Shown one piece after another: positions 35,930 through 48,074 of a stretch of 64,000 nucleotides of DNA. Origin of the DNA: Echinometra lucunter (lineage: Eukaryota; Echinodermata; Echinoidea; Camarodonta; Echinometridae); NCBI GenBank assembly GCA_029962745.1, contig CM057153.1, positions 35,853,340-35,917,339 of the forward strand, given 5' to 3'. A program made the position numbers and the translations under genes. The stretch's first letter is position 1. Each line of letters opens with the position of its first letter. The notes under the pieces are model-generated. The model ran no database searches. It was not told the DNA's origin and worked only from the letters and a program-made list of their open reading frames with translations.

Positions 35930-36140
35930 TGCTAATTCATCTGACAGCTCAGGCTTAGGAACCGCCTCATAAGAGGACTAACGAGCCCTGTAGCCCTCGG
36001 AGCGCGATAATGAGTCGTCTTTTCAGAGATGGTTAATCGCTGGGTTTACGTGTCGGCTCACGATGTTATTCCTCATATTCTTAGGATAAGCTGCCTAGAA
36101 AAACCCACTGAAATGTGGAAATTGACAATGGGAAAGAGAC
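35930..36140. promoter_or_regulatory. CpG-richer island, possible regulatory element
   Basis: Unlike the AT-rich flanks, this block has many CpGs (GCCCTCGGAGCGCGATAATG near 35993-36012, and ACGTGTCGGCTCACGATG). It carries homeodomain-type cores (GCTAATTCA near 35930, GGTTAATCGC near 36032). No frame is clearly coding. It lies about 240 bp downstream, in minus-strand terms, of the candidate exon at 36502-36383. Confidence 0.3.
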
Positions 36141-36382
36141 GGATGTAACGTCTATTTCGCGATTAGAAGGAAATTGGATCAAAATAGATGTAATTATGGA
36201 AATTCACACTGCATTGTTGTAAATGTTGTTCTTTTGACATAGAAAGTGTTATGTTCAAATTTGGAGGTGTTATAAAGGCATTATAGCACTGTAGAATGGC
36301 GAGTGATTTTCTATTGTGATCAAATTTATTCAGCCTCTCATTAATCTTGCAACATATGTTGTCCAGAAACATCAGTCCATAT

Positions 36383-36502
36383 TTAGTACTTTTCTTTGTA
36401 GGGAAATAATGTTTTTGTTCCATTCCAAAAAACACCAGGGACAACACCAAGTGTGATGGTAGACCCTAGGGTTGAGGGGGATGTGAGGAGGATCGTCACG
36501 TC
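36383..36502 (-). CDS. candidate minus-strand terminal exon, unrecognised
   Basis: A good acceptor (TTGGTGATTCCAGCTTTTCAG) ends at 36503. The following frame reads DVTILLTSPSTLGSTITLGV, then VPGVFWNGTKTLFPYKEKY and TAA at 36385-36383. It is threonine/serine-rich with an N-glycosylation sequon (NGT), as in an extracellular domain. Alternative donors (CTTG|GTGTTG, CCTG|GTGTTT) would make it an internal exon. No family is recognised. Confidence 0.28.
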   Translation of the reverse strand, partial: DVTILLTSPSTLGSTITLGVVPGVFWNGTKTLFPYKEKY

Positions 36503-37068
36503 CTGAAAAGCTGGAATCACCAAAAGATTGAACAAAAAAGCTGCCAATTGGAGCCAAGTTTACATGAGAGCTCAAAGGTGAAGTCCCTGCTGATCTTAGC
36601 AGGGTTCTGAAGGATGATGATATGTTACCAGGATCTTGCTATAAATTGAACAAATATGATTATAAATGTCACTTTTTGCGGAGTGGATAATATAGATCCT
36701 ATTGTTATTGGTATGAGCGGATTTTACATTTTGAGGGAACCTTGGTAATTGTGTAGTTTTCAAAGCACATGGATTGTTCAGGAGGATTTAGGGGTAGAGG
36801 ATGATCTGTTCCAATTAATCACTTGAATTATTGATTTAAGGAATCCTTTGAGATATTGATATAGGTTATGATGATTTAGGATTGCAGGGATGGATAGAAA
36901 GAGAATGAGAAAGAAGAGAGAAACATGGAAGGGAATGGGCAGCATTGAAAGAAAAGTCAACTGATAGGAAAGAAAATAGAGAGCTGTAGACCAAGGACTA
37001 GGAAATAGAAGAAACCAGAGAACAGAAGGGCAAACAAAATGGTATAATTTTGAAAAGTTATCAAACAA

Positions 37069-38110
37069 TTTAGAGGGGAGAAAGGGGGTATTTAGGAAAG
37101 GGGGGGGGGGCTAGAACCTCAGACTAAAGCAGTGTCGTTGGAAATTCAGAGTAAGTATTGATTAAGATGGAAAGATGAATGAATTAGTAAAGAAAATGAG
37201 AGTTGCCCCAAATTGAATGTGCTTGATATTTGTGATATTATTATCATGACTCATAATCCCCAAAGAGCAAAGCAAAGCAAAGCACTTCTCTTGCAAACAT
37301 AGTCACAACATAGACACAAAATCATCTAGTATTCGGACAGACTATGTGTCAATGAGAGTTGTGGATTACTGCAAATACTAACATAATGCTGAACAAATAA
37401 ATGTACAGAAGGAGACTGGACTTCAACCTGACATAGTGTAAATTGACAGAATGGATTAGGAGCTTGTTGGGTGGGGGGAGGGGTGGTCATTAGCTGCCTC
37501 CATTTTTTTTTCTCCCAAGACTGCTCTACATATACATAAAGTGATACATATTACGTAATTTTTCATCAACTGAATGCCCAGAAAATTTGTCTACAAAAAC
37601 AGTTCTTTTAAAGTGCATTAAACATTAACTAGTTCCAGTTGGACAAACTATTGTTTATTCATGTTCAAAATAATAGTAGAACTTAGCATTGAAGTCCATG
37701 ATTGGGTGAAAAACCTGACCTGCTCATTACAGGTTATGTACAGTTTTGGTTAGCCCTCAAAACTTTTTTTTTAGTTCTTTATATTGAGGTGATAGATAGC
37801 AAATACTAAGATGCTGTGAAGTGTTTTTTTTTTCTACTTAAGGGGAATATGAAACGAATAAAAGGCAAAAAATCCAGGAACAGGAAAGTATAATCCTGAC
37901 AATGTCCATGTATGTGCATTATGCAGTGAACCTATGAGCATTCTGTACATGTGACAAGCATAACATAGAGCTGTGAGCATTGTGCAGGGAGCCATTGGGG
38001 TGGATGGGTTTATAGCACAGCAGAGAGTGTAGCCGTTATCTTGCTTTCCTTTCAGATATTGTAATGTGAAGATTCAGCAGAAACTCTGAATGGAACATGA
38101 CATGATCTTA
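37069..38110. other. non-coding stretch
   Basis: It contains a poly(G) run near 37099-37110, GCAAA tandem units at about 37266-37285 and A/T-rich sequence. CAGTTTTGGTTAGCC near 37741 may be a degraded left end of the repeat copy at 38111-38215. No gene seen. Confidence 0.5.
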
Positions 38111-38215
38111 TGCAAGGCAGACAATATGAGACCAGGGAAATATGAGACTATATTCAACCAGTTCCATCATCCATGACAATTTTCTTGTTGCTACCAAAAC
38201 TGACATGAGCTTTAA
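38111..38215. repeat. partial second copy of the 57.1-kb inverted-repeat element
   Basis: TGCAAGGCAGACAATATGAG followed by TATGAGACTATATTCA and ending in TTGCTACCAAAACTGACATG then AGCTTTAA parallels the right end of the element at 57113-57594 (CGCAAGATGGACAATATGAG ... TTGCTACCAAAACTAGAGAC ... GGCTTTAA). This shows that element is a repeated family. Confidence 0.55.
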
Positions 38216-38561
38216 GGTCACAGAAATATTTCAGATGAAAAGAAAGGAGTCCTCAAAAGTAGTGCAGAAAGGTATGCTTTATTAAATATTAACCAGTAAA
38301 GTGCTTCCTACATTTCCCCACTTAACCACTGAACCTGATAGCTAGCCTAACAGCCGATTCAACTTGAGATATCAGTGACCATTACAGGTCATGATGCATT
38401 GAATCTCAAGAACTATCAAGGGCTTATTGATCATTGAACTTGCAGTTGCGGTTTAGGGGTCAAGTAACGGGGTAAGAGGAAAATCAAGACTGATACAACA
38501 CTTAGGCTCAATTATTAAACTTAAGTTTTGGTCAAGGTCATGGATTTGCCAAAATGTTTCT

Positions 38562-38640
38562 TGGAGGTGTGGTCTAGTGGTTACATCTCCAGACTGAAGA
38601 TCAAAATGTTCAGGTTCAAGTTCTGACTGCTACAATAAGA
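38562..38640 (+). repeat. tRNA-like SINE remnant
   Basis: GTGTGGTCTAGTGGTTACAT fits an A box, and GGTTCAAGTTC at 38623-38633 fits a B box at normal tRNA spacing, with an anticodon-arm-like CTCCAGACTGAAGATC between. Acceptor-stem pairing is poor, so it is a tRNA-derived repeat rather than a working tRNA gene. Confidence 0.5.
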
Positions 38641-39059
38641 TTCTTATTCATTACAGTGAATTACCTTTGCTACTCTTAAAGACATTGGTTAAAATTTTTA
38701 TGATTTTAAAAAATCTTGTTTTGTTACTTGAAAATGGGATCAACATAAGGGTTATAGTGTAAAAATACCAGTCTGAAAGTTTCAAAGTATAATATCCACA
38801 GGAATATTTTTAAATATAAAAAATGTGAACCAATGTTTGAAAAATATACAAGGGTCGGTTGCACAGAATAGACATAAGGAGTGCGCATGCGTGTATGACT
38901 CACCTTATCATACTGTATGTATTGGCGTATCACGCGACGGGAGGCACATAACAGCATTTTCAAATTCAAGCAAAGTGGTCCTCTTAGTGATTGTTTCGTG
39001 AGACGAAGGATAATAAAATTGCCGTTTGCGTCTAACTTACACTTTTTCATTCCAAATTA

Positions 39060-40240
39060 TGGTTGGTTTCAGGGTTTTTAGTACAAATACAAGTACTCAT
39101 ACACATGTTTCATCTTAGTTTGAGACTTTTTTAAATCTGCTGCTCACAAAATTAGCCACTGCCCTTAACAAATCTCCAACTTCAGGAGGGGTGGTGTTTG
39201 GGGAATATCCTCCAGTCAAGAGCTTACTCTCATTCATCATATTGTGGCGTGATTGGCAAAGCAATTTGTACCAAAAGTCAACATACTTAGTGGAAATACA
39301 AAGTATTATTGTATTACACTTGCCTCATCACTCACTTCAGAATGAATTCTATTCAATCATTCTCAAAGCAATCTCCCAAGTATATTTTGTCACCAAATAA
39401 AGCCATTAATTAAAGTTGTATTTTATGAAGTGTGGATATAACATGGAGTACTTGGAGTAAAGCTCTCGAAGATCATGTTTCATTTTGCAAACTCTGTCCA
39501 ACATTTAGAAAAAGTTGTAAATGAATAGATGAATTCATTCTTATACTATGAACCAATATATTCACATTTATGGATACACTAGCAATTTTGTCTAGATGTA
39601 ACCTATTAAAAGTGTGTTCCTGCACTCTTGTTTTTGGTTTAGAAATCACATACTGTTGTTGATTTTTTGTGACTCTTTAACGATAATTTTTTTTTTCATT
39701 TCTATGATAAAATGTGTCTGTTTTATTGATTGATAAAAGCTTATTTTGGGAATACAAAACAAAATACTGTCAGTAGGATTTTTTCCCCACTGACTAATTA
39801 TATTCCATGAAAACTGTGTTATTTGATTTACTCTGTTACCTCAAGTTCAAGGACTGCCTTAAGTTTCCTCACATGGCATCACTATTTCTCTGTATCAGAG
39901 CTTGCATTTCAAGAAAAATAGCATTTACCATCTTGCTGTCATATTTGAGTTACTACCATTGTGCTTAGGAGAGGTACATTTTGATTGGTAAAAAATGAAG
40001 ATAAGCATGTGTTATTTAACCTCTTGCACAGGTGCATTGTTTTTCCTGTACTCAAATACATTTCTTGGGAACTATTAGCCTTTGATCCATCAAACCAACT
40101 GTTTGTATCACCAGTTGATTGGAAGTTATTTTTTTAGCAGTTGGAGGATGGTGATTTATCAGAAATCACTGAAAATGGTGTTATTGTATATAGAAACAAA
40201 ATGTGGAAGTCTCACATTTTCTTTGCTCTTCTGATGGCTC
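39060..40240. other. non-coding stretch
   Basis: AT-rich sequence with no splice-supported exon and no recognised element. The short frame at 39191-39400 has no domain. Confidence 0.5.
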
Positions 40241-40241
40241 G

Positions 40242-40300
40242 TAGAAAATTTTCATTATAAAATTTAGAAAATTTTCATTATAAAATTTAGAAAAATTTTA
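40242..40300. repeat. 23-bp tandem repeat
   Basis: TAGAAAATTTTCATTATAAA plus three bases is repeated twice exactly (40242-40264 and 40265-40287), followed by a decayed third unit. Confidence 0.9.
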
Positions 40301-40779
40301 TAAGAAATTTTTTGACTATCAGTATTAAATGGTTGAAATGCTGATTTTAAATAAAAAGAAATTAAATTGGCATCAATATCCAAAATTGTATCTCTCTGTA
40401 TCTTTGAATGTATGGTAACCACTTGCATCATATATAACACACAGTGTGGCAAATTATTCAGTCTATCATCAATCCTTTTTGCCATAATTTACAAGTTCTT
40501 TTGAGCAATTCTTTTCACTCAGGATTTCTGAAATCCTAAATTAGGTGCAGGCTACAAATGCACATGCCTCACACTTCCTCAGCTTTCAATCTCCAGATTT
40601 TTTTTTCTTGAAAAGAGTTTGTAAAAGTTTCCATTGTAGTAGCAGGTGGAGGGTGTGTTGATTCAGTGTAGTGTTACAAGTGATGTTTAGACAGGAATTT
40701 GGGGATAAATGTGTAAATTGCAAAATACTTAGCAAATAGATGTATAATCTAGAGAAGAAAGTTTTGTTCATTAGGTTAG

Positions 40780-40801
40780 AGAGAGAGAGAGAGAGAGAGA
40801 T
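40780..40801. repeat. (GA)n microsatellite
   Basis: About 11 GA units; the serine/leucine run on the reverse strand is an artefact. Confidence 0.9.
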
Positions 40802-41519
40802 GTATATTTTTATAGTACACAAAACATAGGGAAAATGTCTGCAGGGAATGTATTGTAATGAATAATGAATCTTATTGTTCTACCGTATGTATGCATATAT
40901 GTAGGCCTACAGATTGCTCAAGAGAGACAGAAATTGGGTTTTTTCATAAAGGTGTTTCCCATATAGATCTCAAATTAGCTGTGAAGAGGCAACTTTGTGT
41001 AATGAAAAAGAAAAATCTAATCTGCCTTAATATCATGAAAATAATGTGATGCAACATGATGGGCCTATAGTCTTACATGCATTTAGAGGGCTATGTCTAC
41101 TGTATAGGCCCTACATAATGTTTTTCTGCTGCACGCCAGTGTTCCACAGTAATATTTTATGTAGGGGATCGAGAATGACATTTTTAGTCTGTATGCATTC
41201 AGCCTTATGTTATCATTGTCAAATTTGGACATGGGGGGTCAGGACCTACATGTCGATGTAGGCGCCCACATTCATTGGTTTTTAATCAAAGAACTAAACA
41301 AGAATTCCATGCACTCTAAAGTATATTTCTACCATGCACCTTTGAATTATGAAAGATCCATTCAACCTAGGCCCTCACCATAACTTATCATTTTTCTAAC
41401 CTCAGCGTAAGAGCACAATTGTTTGTAATGAAATCAGGAGAACTGCCTGAGTTAAATCTCTCCTTCTTGGCTCCAAACTCTGCCCAGAACTTTCATTTCT
41501 CGACCTGAAACTCAACACT

Positions 41520-41533
41520 GTTACTATGGCAGT
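41520..41533. promoter_or_regulatory. RFX-type X-box match
   Basis: GTTACTATGGCAGT resembles the X-box GTTRCCATGGYAAC. Looser matches lie at 26543-26556 (ATAACCATGGTAAT), 33230-33243 and 46530-46543. With no promoter context, each is only a sequence match. Confidence 0.2.
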
Positions 41534-42148
41534 TGGAATGAGCCGTTATCCCCCCAATTTTCTCTGTAGGGAAAAAATGCACTTTCCACAACTTTAACTT
41601 TACTCTGGACCCATAGTTTGCAAAAATGGATACCTGATACCTCTGATCTGTGACGGATAATATGCTAGCAATTTGTCGGTTAGTAACTGGTCATGCTACT
41701 CTTTATGGGAGAATAATCAGAAGCTTTTAGCATTCTTGAAATTCAATCAACTAGGAAGAAATGAAATGGGTTTCTATCTGTCATGTAGATGGAAATTTGT
41801 TTCACTTTCTTGGAATGTACCTCGTAAGCTCCAAACTTTTGCACATTTTTGAACATGCATTGTAAAATACTAGTAACAAACAGTGTAGTAACAGGATGTC
41901 CTTTGGAGTGTGTATTCTAACTCATGAAGTTTATATCATTATATCCACATAAGATTTTATGCTCAATTATCAAAGAAACATAGCATTTCATGTCAAAATT
42001 TTGTTCTTGCGGTTCAGTCTTGAAAACTGTCCAGTAGCGTGGCGATATAAGTTAAATGCATGTGAGGCATATTTGTAAGGGGTGGGGGGCAGCACTGTGA
42101 CATAATTGTTACACCCCAAAGACCAGTAGTGAGTATTCAGTACACCAC

Positions 42149-42235
42149 ATGGCCAAGACCAAAGTCAACATGGAAAGGAGGATAGTGATACAGCTCGATA
42201 TCGACAGAAAACCAGAACCAGACTTTTCAATTTGA
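42149..42235 (+). CDS. coding-like short frame, unrecognised
   Basis: The frame reads MAKTKVNMERRIVIQLDIDR then KPEPDFSI and TGA. Composition is protein-like in a CpG-containing patch (42170-42300). It opens after a stop at 42127-42129, and a weak acceptor (GAGTATTCAG, ending at 42140) precedes it. Very short, so easily chance. Confidence 0.15.
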   Translation: MAKTKVNMERRIVIQLDIDRKPEPDFSI

Positions 42236-42726
42236 CAAGACTGCGATCGGAAACGACGATGTGTGTTTAGAGACGACATGAGGTCCTTGATTTGTTGTCT
42301 AAATATGAACAGGATAAAATCAGTGGAGAGTTCTGAAAGAAAAGCATGTTCTCACTGCCTAAATGGTGCCTCCAGTAAGCCAGTTAGCCTTTGCAAAGTG
42401 CTAGTTTGAACGGTCACTGCTTGTGATATGCCAGGCAAATTTTGTGCAATTTATTTCATATTTAGCAGTTTAATAAAAGAAAGCCAGCTGATTAAAAAAA
42501 AAAAAACTTGATGAGGACAGTATTTTTAAAATTAGAGTTTAGCATAGGTCATTCATCCCTGTATCTCATTGTAAATGAAAATCTTTTGATATGACCATTG
42601 GATTAATGCAGTCATTCAAAAAGATACTGTTACTTAATAGTCAAATAGAGAGATGTTTGTTTGGGGGCAAAAAAAAAATGGATAAAAATCACACATCCTG
42701 TAAGATGGGCAATCTCCATGGAATTT

Positions 42727-42897
42727 TCAAAAAAAGCTGTGGGAATGGTCTTGACCCAACTCTTGGAAGTCTCCTTGTATGTCATCCTCTTGTCTCGCTG
42801 TGGATGGTTTCCATTCAAAGGGACTGTAGACACCCTGACGTGGCCCCCATTGGACACCCGCTGGTACCCACTGGGGCACCAAGCCCTTAATTTGATG
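42727..42897 (-). CDS. GC-rich coding-like island, unrecognised
   Basis: GC content rises well above the background. On the minus strand one frame reads IKGLVPQWVPAGVQWGPRQG, then VYSPFEWKPSTARQEDDIQG and ends QDHSHSFF-stop, with a protein-like codon pattern. The plus strand and another minus frame are also open, so the strand is not certain. No good splice sites flank it. It could be an old retrocopy or part of an unidentified element. Confidence 0.22.
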   Translation of the reverse strand, partial: HQIKGLVPQWVPAGVQWGPRQGVYSPFEWKPSTARQEDDIQGDFQELGQDHSHSFF

Positions 42898-42999
42898 TGG
42901 TGATAAATTGATTTGTACAGCTAACATACAGAAGCCATGGAAAAGGATGTAGCTGTGGTTTGCCATACATGGTTCAAAAATGTCTATCTTCATTCTCAG

Positions 43000-44660
43000 T
43001 TTATTGATCTGATTTCTGTTCCTGATATAACTTCCTCACACTCAAGACCAAAATTATGATTTCATAGGGTCAAGCTGACAGCATTTCCAAATCAGTTTTA
43101 ACCTCCAAGATATTTAATTTAAAAATTTTAATCAGTAACATCTTGTGATAGTTGCAATGACTAAAACCCTGTGATTCTGCATAAACTTCATATAGTTTTA
43201 TATTGATTCGAATTCTAGAAATTACATTCACAGTGGGTATTAAACTAAAATTAATATTTTTTCCAGGAGGTAATTAATTGACTGACTTTGAAATATTGAT
43301 TATTAAACAGGTCAAGCAGCTAGAGCATCGTGCATATTCAGCTGATGAGTAAATAATTTAAGCATTTTCTTGTGAGCGTTTGTAGGAAGGTTACTGCTTT
43401 AAGAATTCAGGCCACTGCTTCATTTAGCATTAAAATAAGGATTTCATTGGTTTGACCACTGAGCTTGCAAATGAACAATTTTCTTCAGTCAACGACCGGT
43501 AAGTGTACTTTCAAGAGCACACGCATACATATAAGTTCCAAAATTGTAACCGTTTTCGATTTTCATCCTTCCAGCTGAACCGTTTTAAAATACCCACCCT
43601 CTCGCAATAGTAACACTAATTTAGCATGCATTCCTATTCCATGCAGTGATCAAATTAAGCATAGACAACCGATTGAATTGTAGCGAAAGAAGTATGATGT
43701 GCAATCGATTCCTTTTTCTTTGAAAATTTTACCCGGTTTGGGGTAAATTGGTCTATTGATTGGGGGTTGTGGAAGCATGTTTTATCTCTGTATGCTCTTG
43801 ATTTGGCCATTCATGGATGATCTCATATTTTGGGGAACAATTTATTTCAAGTTTTTCGTACAAGTGGTGACTTGTATTTATGATTCATACTTGCAACCAG
43901 CTCCGCAACCAGCTCCTGTCATTGTGTGTTTTCCATTGATTAACCATGACTGTTGAAAACCCATTTATTGGTATATTTGCTACTCTGAACCAATCACCAG
44001 TTGCTGTATGTTTCTTTGTTTTTTTCATATTTATCTTTTGTAGATTACTTATTATTTTTTAATACTTCCCATTGAAACTGTTTTGTAGTGGTCAATTTTG
44101 CTTCAGAGATGTCATCCCTAGTCTGTTTTAATTCAATCTTCTTTAGAGACCTACATTTCATGAACGGAAGTATGCTGCCTTAAGATGTTGTTGAAGGAAG
44201 TTCTCCATATTTTATGAGTTCTTCAGAAAAGAAATATCCCTGCTTTATTTCCCTGCCTCATGATGTCTTTTTTGAGGTTTGTGTTTACAGACGCTGATGT
44301 TGTATCCAGAAGACTTTGGTTCTTTGTAACCTTTCCTCCTGCATGACTTTCCCTCCAGGACAGCATTGGCTCAATCATTAATGAATGAATGAACGTCAAG
44401 AACTCCTGAATGACACCACCCTCTGGGAGAATGTGGAAAGTAGTCTTGAGGCTATGTCACCCTATCCAATGATCAATGAAGCTAGGATAGTTGATGCTAA
44501 TGATTGAGCCATGAATGCATGAACCCGTGAAAGATATGCCTGAATGTAGCAGGACATCTTTGCAGGATGACTCGATGAATGGACAACTGACTGAACTTTC
44601 CCACTTGATGGTGGTTGAATGAATTCATGCCAGGGATGTTTCATGAACCATTGCTTGGTG
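43000..44660. other. non-coding stretch
   Basis: AT-rich without a recognised exon. A TGAATGA-rich patch near 44380-44640 gives irregular short repeats. No gene seen. Confidence 0.5.
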
Positions 44661-44664
44661 ACCA

Positions 44665-44811
44665 GGGCCCTGTTTCATAAAACTTGTTATTAGTAACAAC
44701 TGCCACATTTCTTTGACAAATGTGCTCTCAGCCAATCAGATGCAAGGATTTCAGTAGTTTATAACAGTTATTGCAACATTTTATTGATAACAAGTTTATG
44801 AAACGGGGCCC
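44665..44811. mobile_element. 147-bp MITE, GGGCCC-GTTTCATAA type
   Basis: The left end, GGGCCCTGTTTCATAAAACT, and the complement of the right end, GGGCCCCGTTTCATAAACTT, form ~25-bp terminal inverted repeats continuing into TTGTTAT. There is no coding capacity. The terminal motif is one I associate with abundant small elements in echinoderm and other marine genomes. Target duplication unclear. Confidence 0.8.
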
Positions 44812-45576
44812 AGGAGGGTGGTACTTAAAGCTATTGTATGCATACACAAGTACATACAGAGAAGAGAGACAACTGAAAACATAAACCACTGAAAATGATG
44901 TTAGGCCAGAAATAGTTTAGTCATCTTTTTATGTGAAATCATCAATTGGAGATTCCAAGTAGGAATTGGAGTAGAAAAGAAAGCAAATGTATAGTTTTGT
45001 CAGCATTCAACCCCCCCCCCACCCTTTTTGCCTTTTAGCCCAGTTGTTTCCAAATTGAGTCAATTTAATCAATTCCATATTAGTCACCAAACTATACTTG
45101 TATACATGTATGCTGAAATATGGATTTTATACAAGCTACTTTGTATATTATGTCATAGCTGTAGAAAAGTCTTCTAGTTTAGACCCATAGGGTTGGTCAG
45201 CTATGAAATGAAGAGGAAGTGCATTATTTCTAATTTGCATTGATTGGGGTTGATATGCTATAAAAGGTGAAAAAGAAAGAAAATATATTTATAACATTTA
45301 GTGAAATGATTTATTTGACTGCTGTTCAGTGTGCTACCATGCTGTATTATTTTAATAGTTAATTTAAGGATTATTGAACATAGTTAATGCTGGTTTTAGA
45401 AATGTTACTCATATGCATGCTTAAATTTTACTGAAAAAAAGAGAGAGAAATGATAGAAAAAAGAGCTGCTTTCCTCCCCCCCCCCCAAAAAAAAAAACCC
45501 CACCACACCAGATAGTAGCAGATAAATATGAAATAAGATGATTTTTATTTGCAAAGTCATATAGAACACTTCTTAC

Positions 45577-45650
45577 CAGGTCTGCAGCAAGAAGACTATC
45601 CATAATGTGGAGTATTGATTTCTCCATGTAGTGACCATATTGTGCATTGT
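45577..45650 (-). CDS. candidate internal exon, unrecognised
   Basis: The acceptor ATTCATACCCCTCTCCAG with a good pyrimidine tract ends at 45651. The frame reads NAQYGHYMEKSILHIMDSLL then AADL up to a donor CTG|GTAAGAAG. It enters in phase 1 and leaves in phase 0. It lies only ~30 bp past the ML-like exon, too close for a normal intron, so either the two belong to different splice forms or one of them is not real. Confidence 0.3.
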
Positions 45651-45679
45651 CTGGAGAGGGGTATGAATAATATTAGCCA

Positions 45680-45875
45680 GAAACCACAAATGTCATAATT
45701 GTCGCTGTATGGCCAGGGCTTGATGCCTTTTGTAATTGTCATCTTAGCGTATGCATGTCCTTTCATTTCCTCCAGGAAGTTTAATGGGATTTTGAGATAC
45801 AAATTGCCGTGCACTTTTGTTGGTTTTTTATCAAGAATATCAAACGAAGGAACGTCTTCCACAATCTTCCCAGCT
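45680..45875 (-). pseudogene. ML-domain / GM2-activator-like exon with a frame break
   Basis: After a possible acceptor (AAGATATTGAGCAG) the start reads SWEDCG in one frame. The sequence then continues in another frame as VPSFDILDKKPTKVHGNLYL, with KIPLNFLEEMKGHAYAKMT following and WPYSDNYDICGF at the end. In ML-family lipid-binding proteins (GM2 activator, NPC2, MD-2) an N-terminal W-x-x-CG is followed by a V-x-S-x-x-I-x-P-x-P-x-x-x-P-G-N strand pair, so the order fits. The frame change between CG and VPSF at about 45855-45860 suggests a pseudogene, a sequencing indel or an extra splice. The expected downstream cysteines and a clear donor are not seen. The family assignment is by pattern only. 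Confidence 0.38.
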
Positions 45876-45908
45876 CTGCTCAATATCTTGCCAGCAATCA
45901 AGACCCAA

Positions 45909-45953
<45 letters not shown>

Positions 45954-45957
45954 AGAA
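45909..45957. repeat. (GA)n microsatellite
   Basis: Two GA runs separated by one interruption. On the minus strand it is a (CT)n tract immediately upstream of the ML-like exon and could serve as part of its pyrimidine tract. Confidence 0.95.
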
Positions 45958-46019
45958 ACGGTAGCATCGCTGAAAGAAGATTCCATTCCAAATTAGAGAA
46001 ATTGTGCTATTGTGGATGA

Positions 46020-48070
46020 GTGTCCATGCAGATGTTGATTTGCTTAGTCATAATTAGCTGAATTTGTTTGATTGGAGATGGATAAATTGAGAAAGGAATG
46101 GAGCGGACCCCCGTTTCTTTCCAGGGCACTGCAGCTTGCACTTTTGTCGTTCCTCTCCCCCGTTTCATCTCTCCCAAATTCATTACGGAATGTGTCATGT
46201 AGAGGAAGCTTCCTCCATTGGATTAGGCAGACTAAATCGAAGATAATTCTACAAAGAATTTAATTTTTCTTGGGTGTAATTTGTAACTCAATTTGATTGA
46301 GAAACTGAAAAAATTCTGAATGGAAAGGGGGGGGGAGTTGGAGATTGAATTTGTTAGGTGAATTTGTGAGTAGCTTGTGATTAATTTTACGGAAGTGACC
46401 CCTTAACTTAGCTAAACGTAATAAGTTTAGATAGGCTCTTATAAGGTGAATGGAAAATTGTATTAGAGGAAATTAGTGGTAATTCAGTTTACTAGCATAT
46501 GGGAATAGTAAGGATTCTTCATACATCTTTGAACCATGGCAACCACAATTTTCATTCGATGAATTGCATTGTGAGATTTTTCCTGTGCAATTAAAGAATC
46601 TATCAATTACCACTACAGGAATTATTTTTCCACCAGGTTTGATGTACTAATAGGGTGATGTGAAAGTTTCTTTTGGGAATGGAGATCAGATGTTAACATC
46701 TAAACAGGAATTGTTATGTAGATGAGTTAAAATCATCTTCAAAACCAATTGCAGATGCTTTGAGGTAAAGGAGGGGAATATGTTTTCCTCTGCTCCATGT
46801 AGTTTGACCTCTGAAGAAGAATGTTAAGTCTGAAATAAAATGTTTGGTTTTAAAAAAAGAATGTCCAATTGGAAGGTGATTACATGCAGGGTTCCATAAT
46901 AACTCTTTGTTTTGTTGGGGGTCCAGATTGATCTTCCAAATTCTATATGTATTGAGCCCTGTGTTAAAATTGTTCAGGGGTCAAATTCAGGGATCCACAC
47001 TCAAATTTTTGGAGCCCATGGTCCCGGGCACCTGTTAGTATCCAGCCCGGCATGTCTAACCAATTTTGGGGCAATTACATTCCCATGATTTTCTACTCAT
47101 ATTTTTTTTGTATGTAAAAGGTGATTTTGATCAGGCAAAATATTCCTAAAGTCATAAAATTGTCCAAAGTTGGTAATACAAGCTGTCATGTTCGGTGATT
47201 CCTTATGGAGTAAATTTTGGCAGTGCACAGGATACATTTAGGAGTTCGAAGTGAGAAAAAGAGCAGGAAGAACACCTCAAGATTGACAAAATTTTAAGAA
47301 GACAAGCCCACGCAAAGTCATTGATAATGCTGCTGTAGCCTTCTAGGACATTTTAGGAGAGAGAGGATGGAAAGTGATAAAAAACTACTCTAAACTCATT
47401 ACCATCACAGATTCACTGATGCATAAGGTATGACGTACCCAAATTTCCCAGAACAGACCAGCGACCAAACAAGGATGAATTCGCTCTCACGGTTACTCGG
47501 GTATGCCCTTAAACAGTCTCTTTGATACGGTGATGAGAATGGAACAACCACCGTCCTTAGCCCATGTCACCATTGTAGAAAGTGATACGGGGGATTTGTG
47601 ATTTCAGGGAGCATTCGCGGAAGATGAAATCTTGTTTAGGAGCAGGATGCCTGCTCTCTAGGGGGTTTCTACCTTATTAAAAGCCAGTAGTACAGAAGCT
47701 ATTAATGCAGTGGTAGTGTAGGTTTAGAAATGTTAATTATTGTTTCATCTCCATGTTTAAAAATGCATGTTACTGATACTATAGAACAATTTTCTCTAGG
47801 CCTAGTCAGTGTGTTGGATAAAGCATAGAGCAAGGCTTATTTTTAGGCTGTTGAGTTCATCGGTACAGAGATGCATTGAAAATTGAAGTGTGGTTTAAAA
47901 TATTATGTCAGCACATCATGCCCGTGATATGGTCTATGTTAATGCTTTATACTAGTGAGTGCAATATGTTGGAGGAATGAGCAATTCCGCTCTGAAAAAG
48001 GTCTGTAAGAGCTCTTGAAAATTCAGAAAGAGCTGTGGTTAAAGACAAAAAAAATCCTTTAAAAAAATCA
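46020..48070. other. non-coding stretch with a CpG-richer patch
   Basis: Mostly featureless. 47400-47640 is CpG-richer (GAATTCGCTCTCACGGTTAC, CATTCGCGGAAGATG) without a clear frame and could be a regulatory element. GGTCCCGGGCACC and CCAGCCCGG near 47021-47050 look like fragments of a repeat. Confidence 0.35.
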
Positions 48071-48074
48071 TAAT

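Noticed and set aside
38562..38640. A functional tRNA gene
   Set aside because: A and B boxes are present, but acceptor and anticodon stems do not pair properly; treated as a SINE-type remnant.
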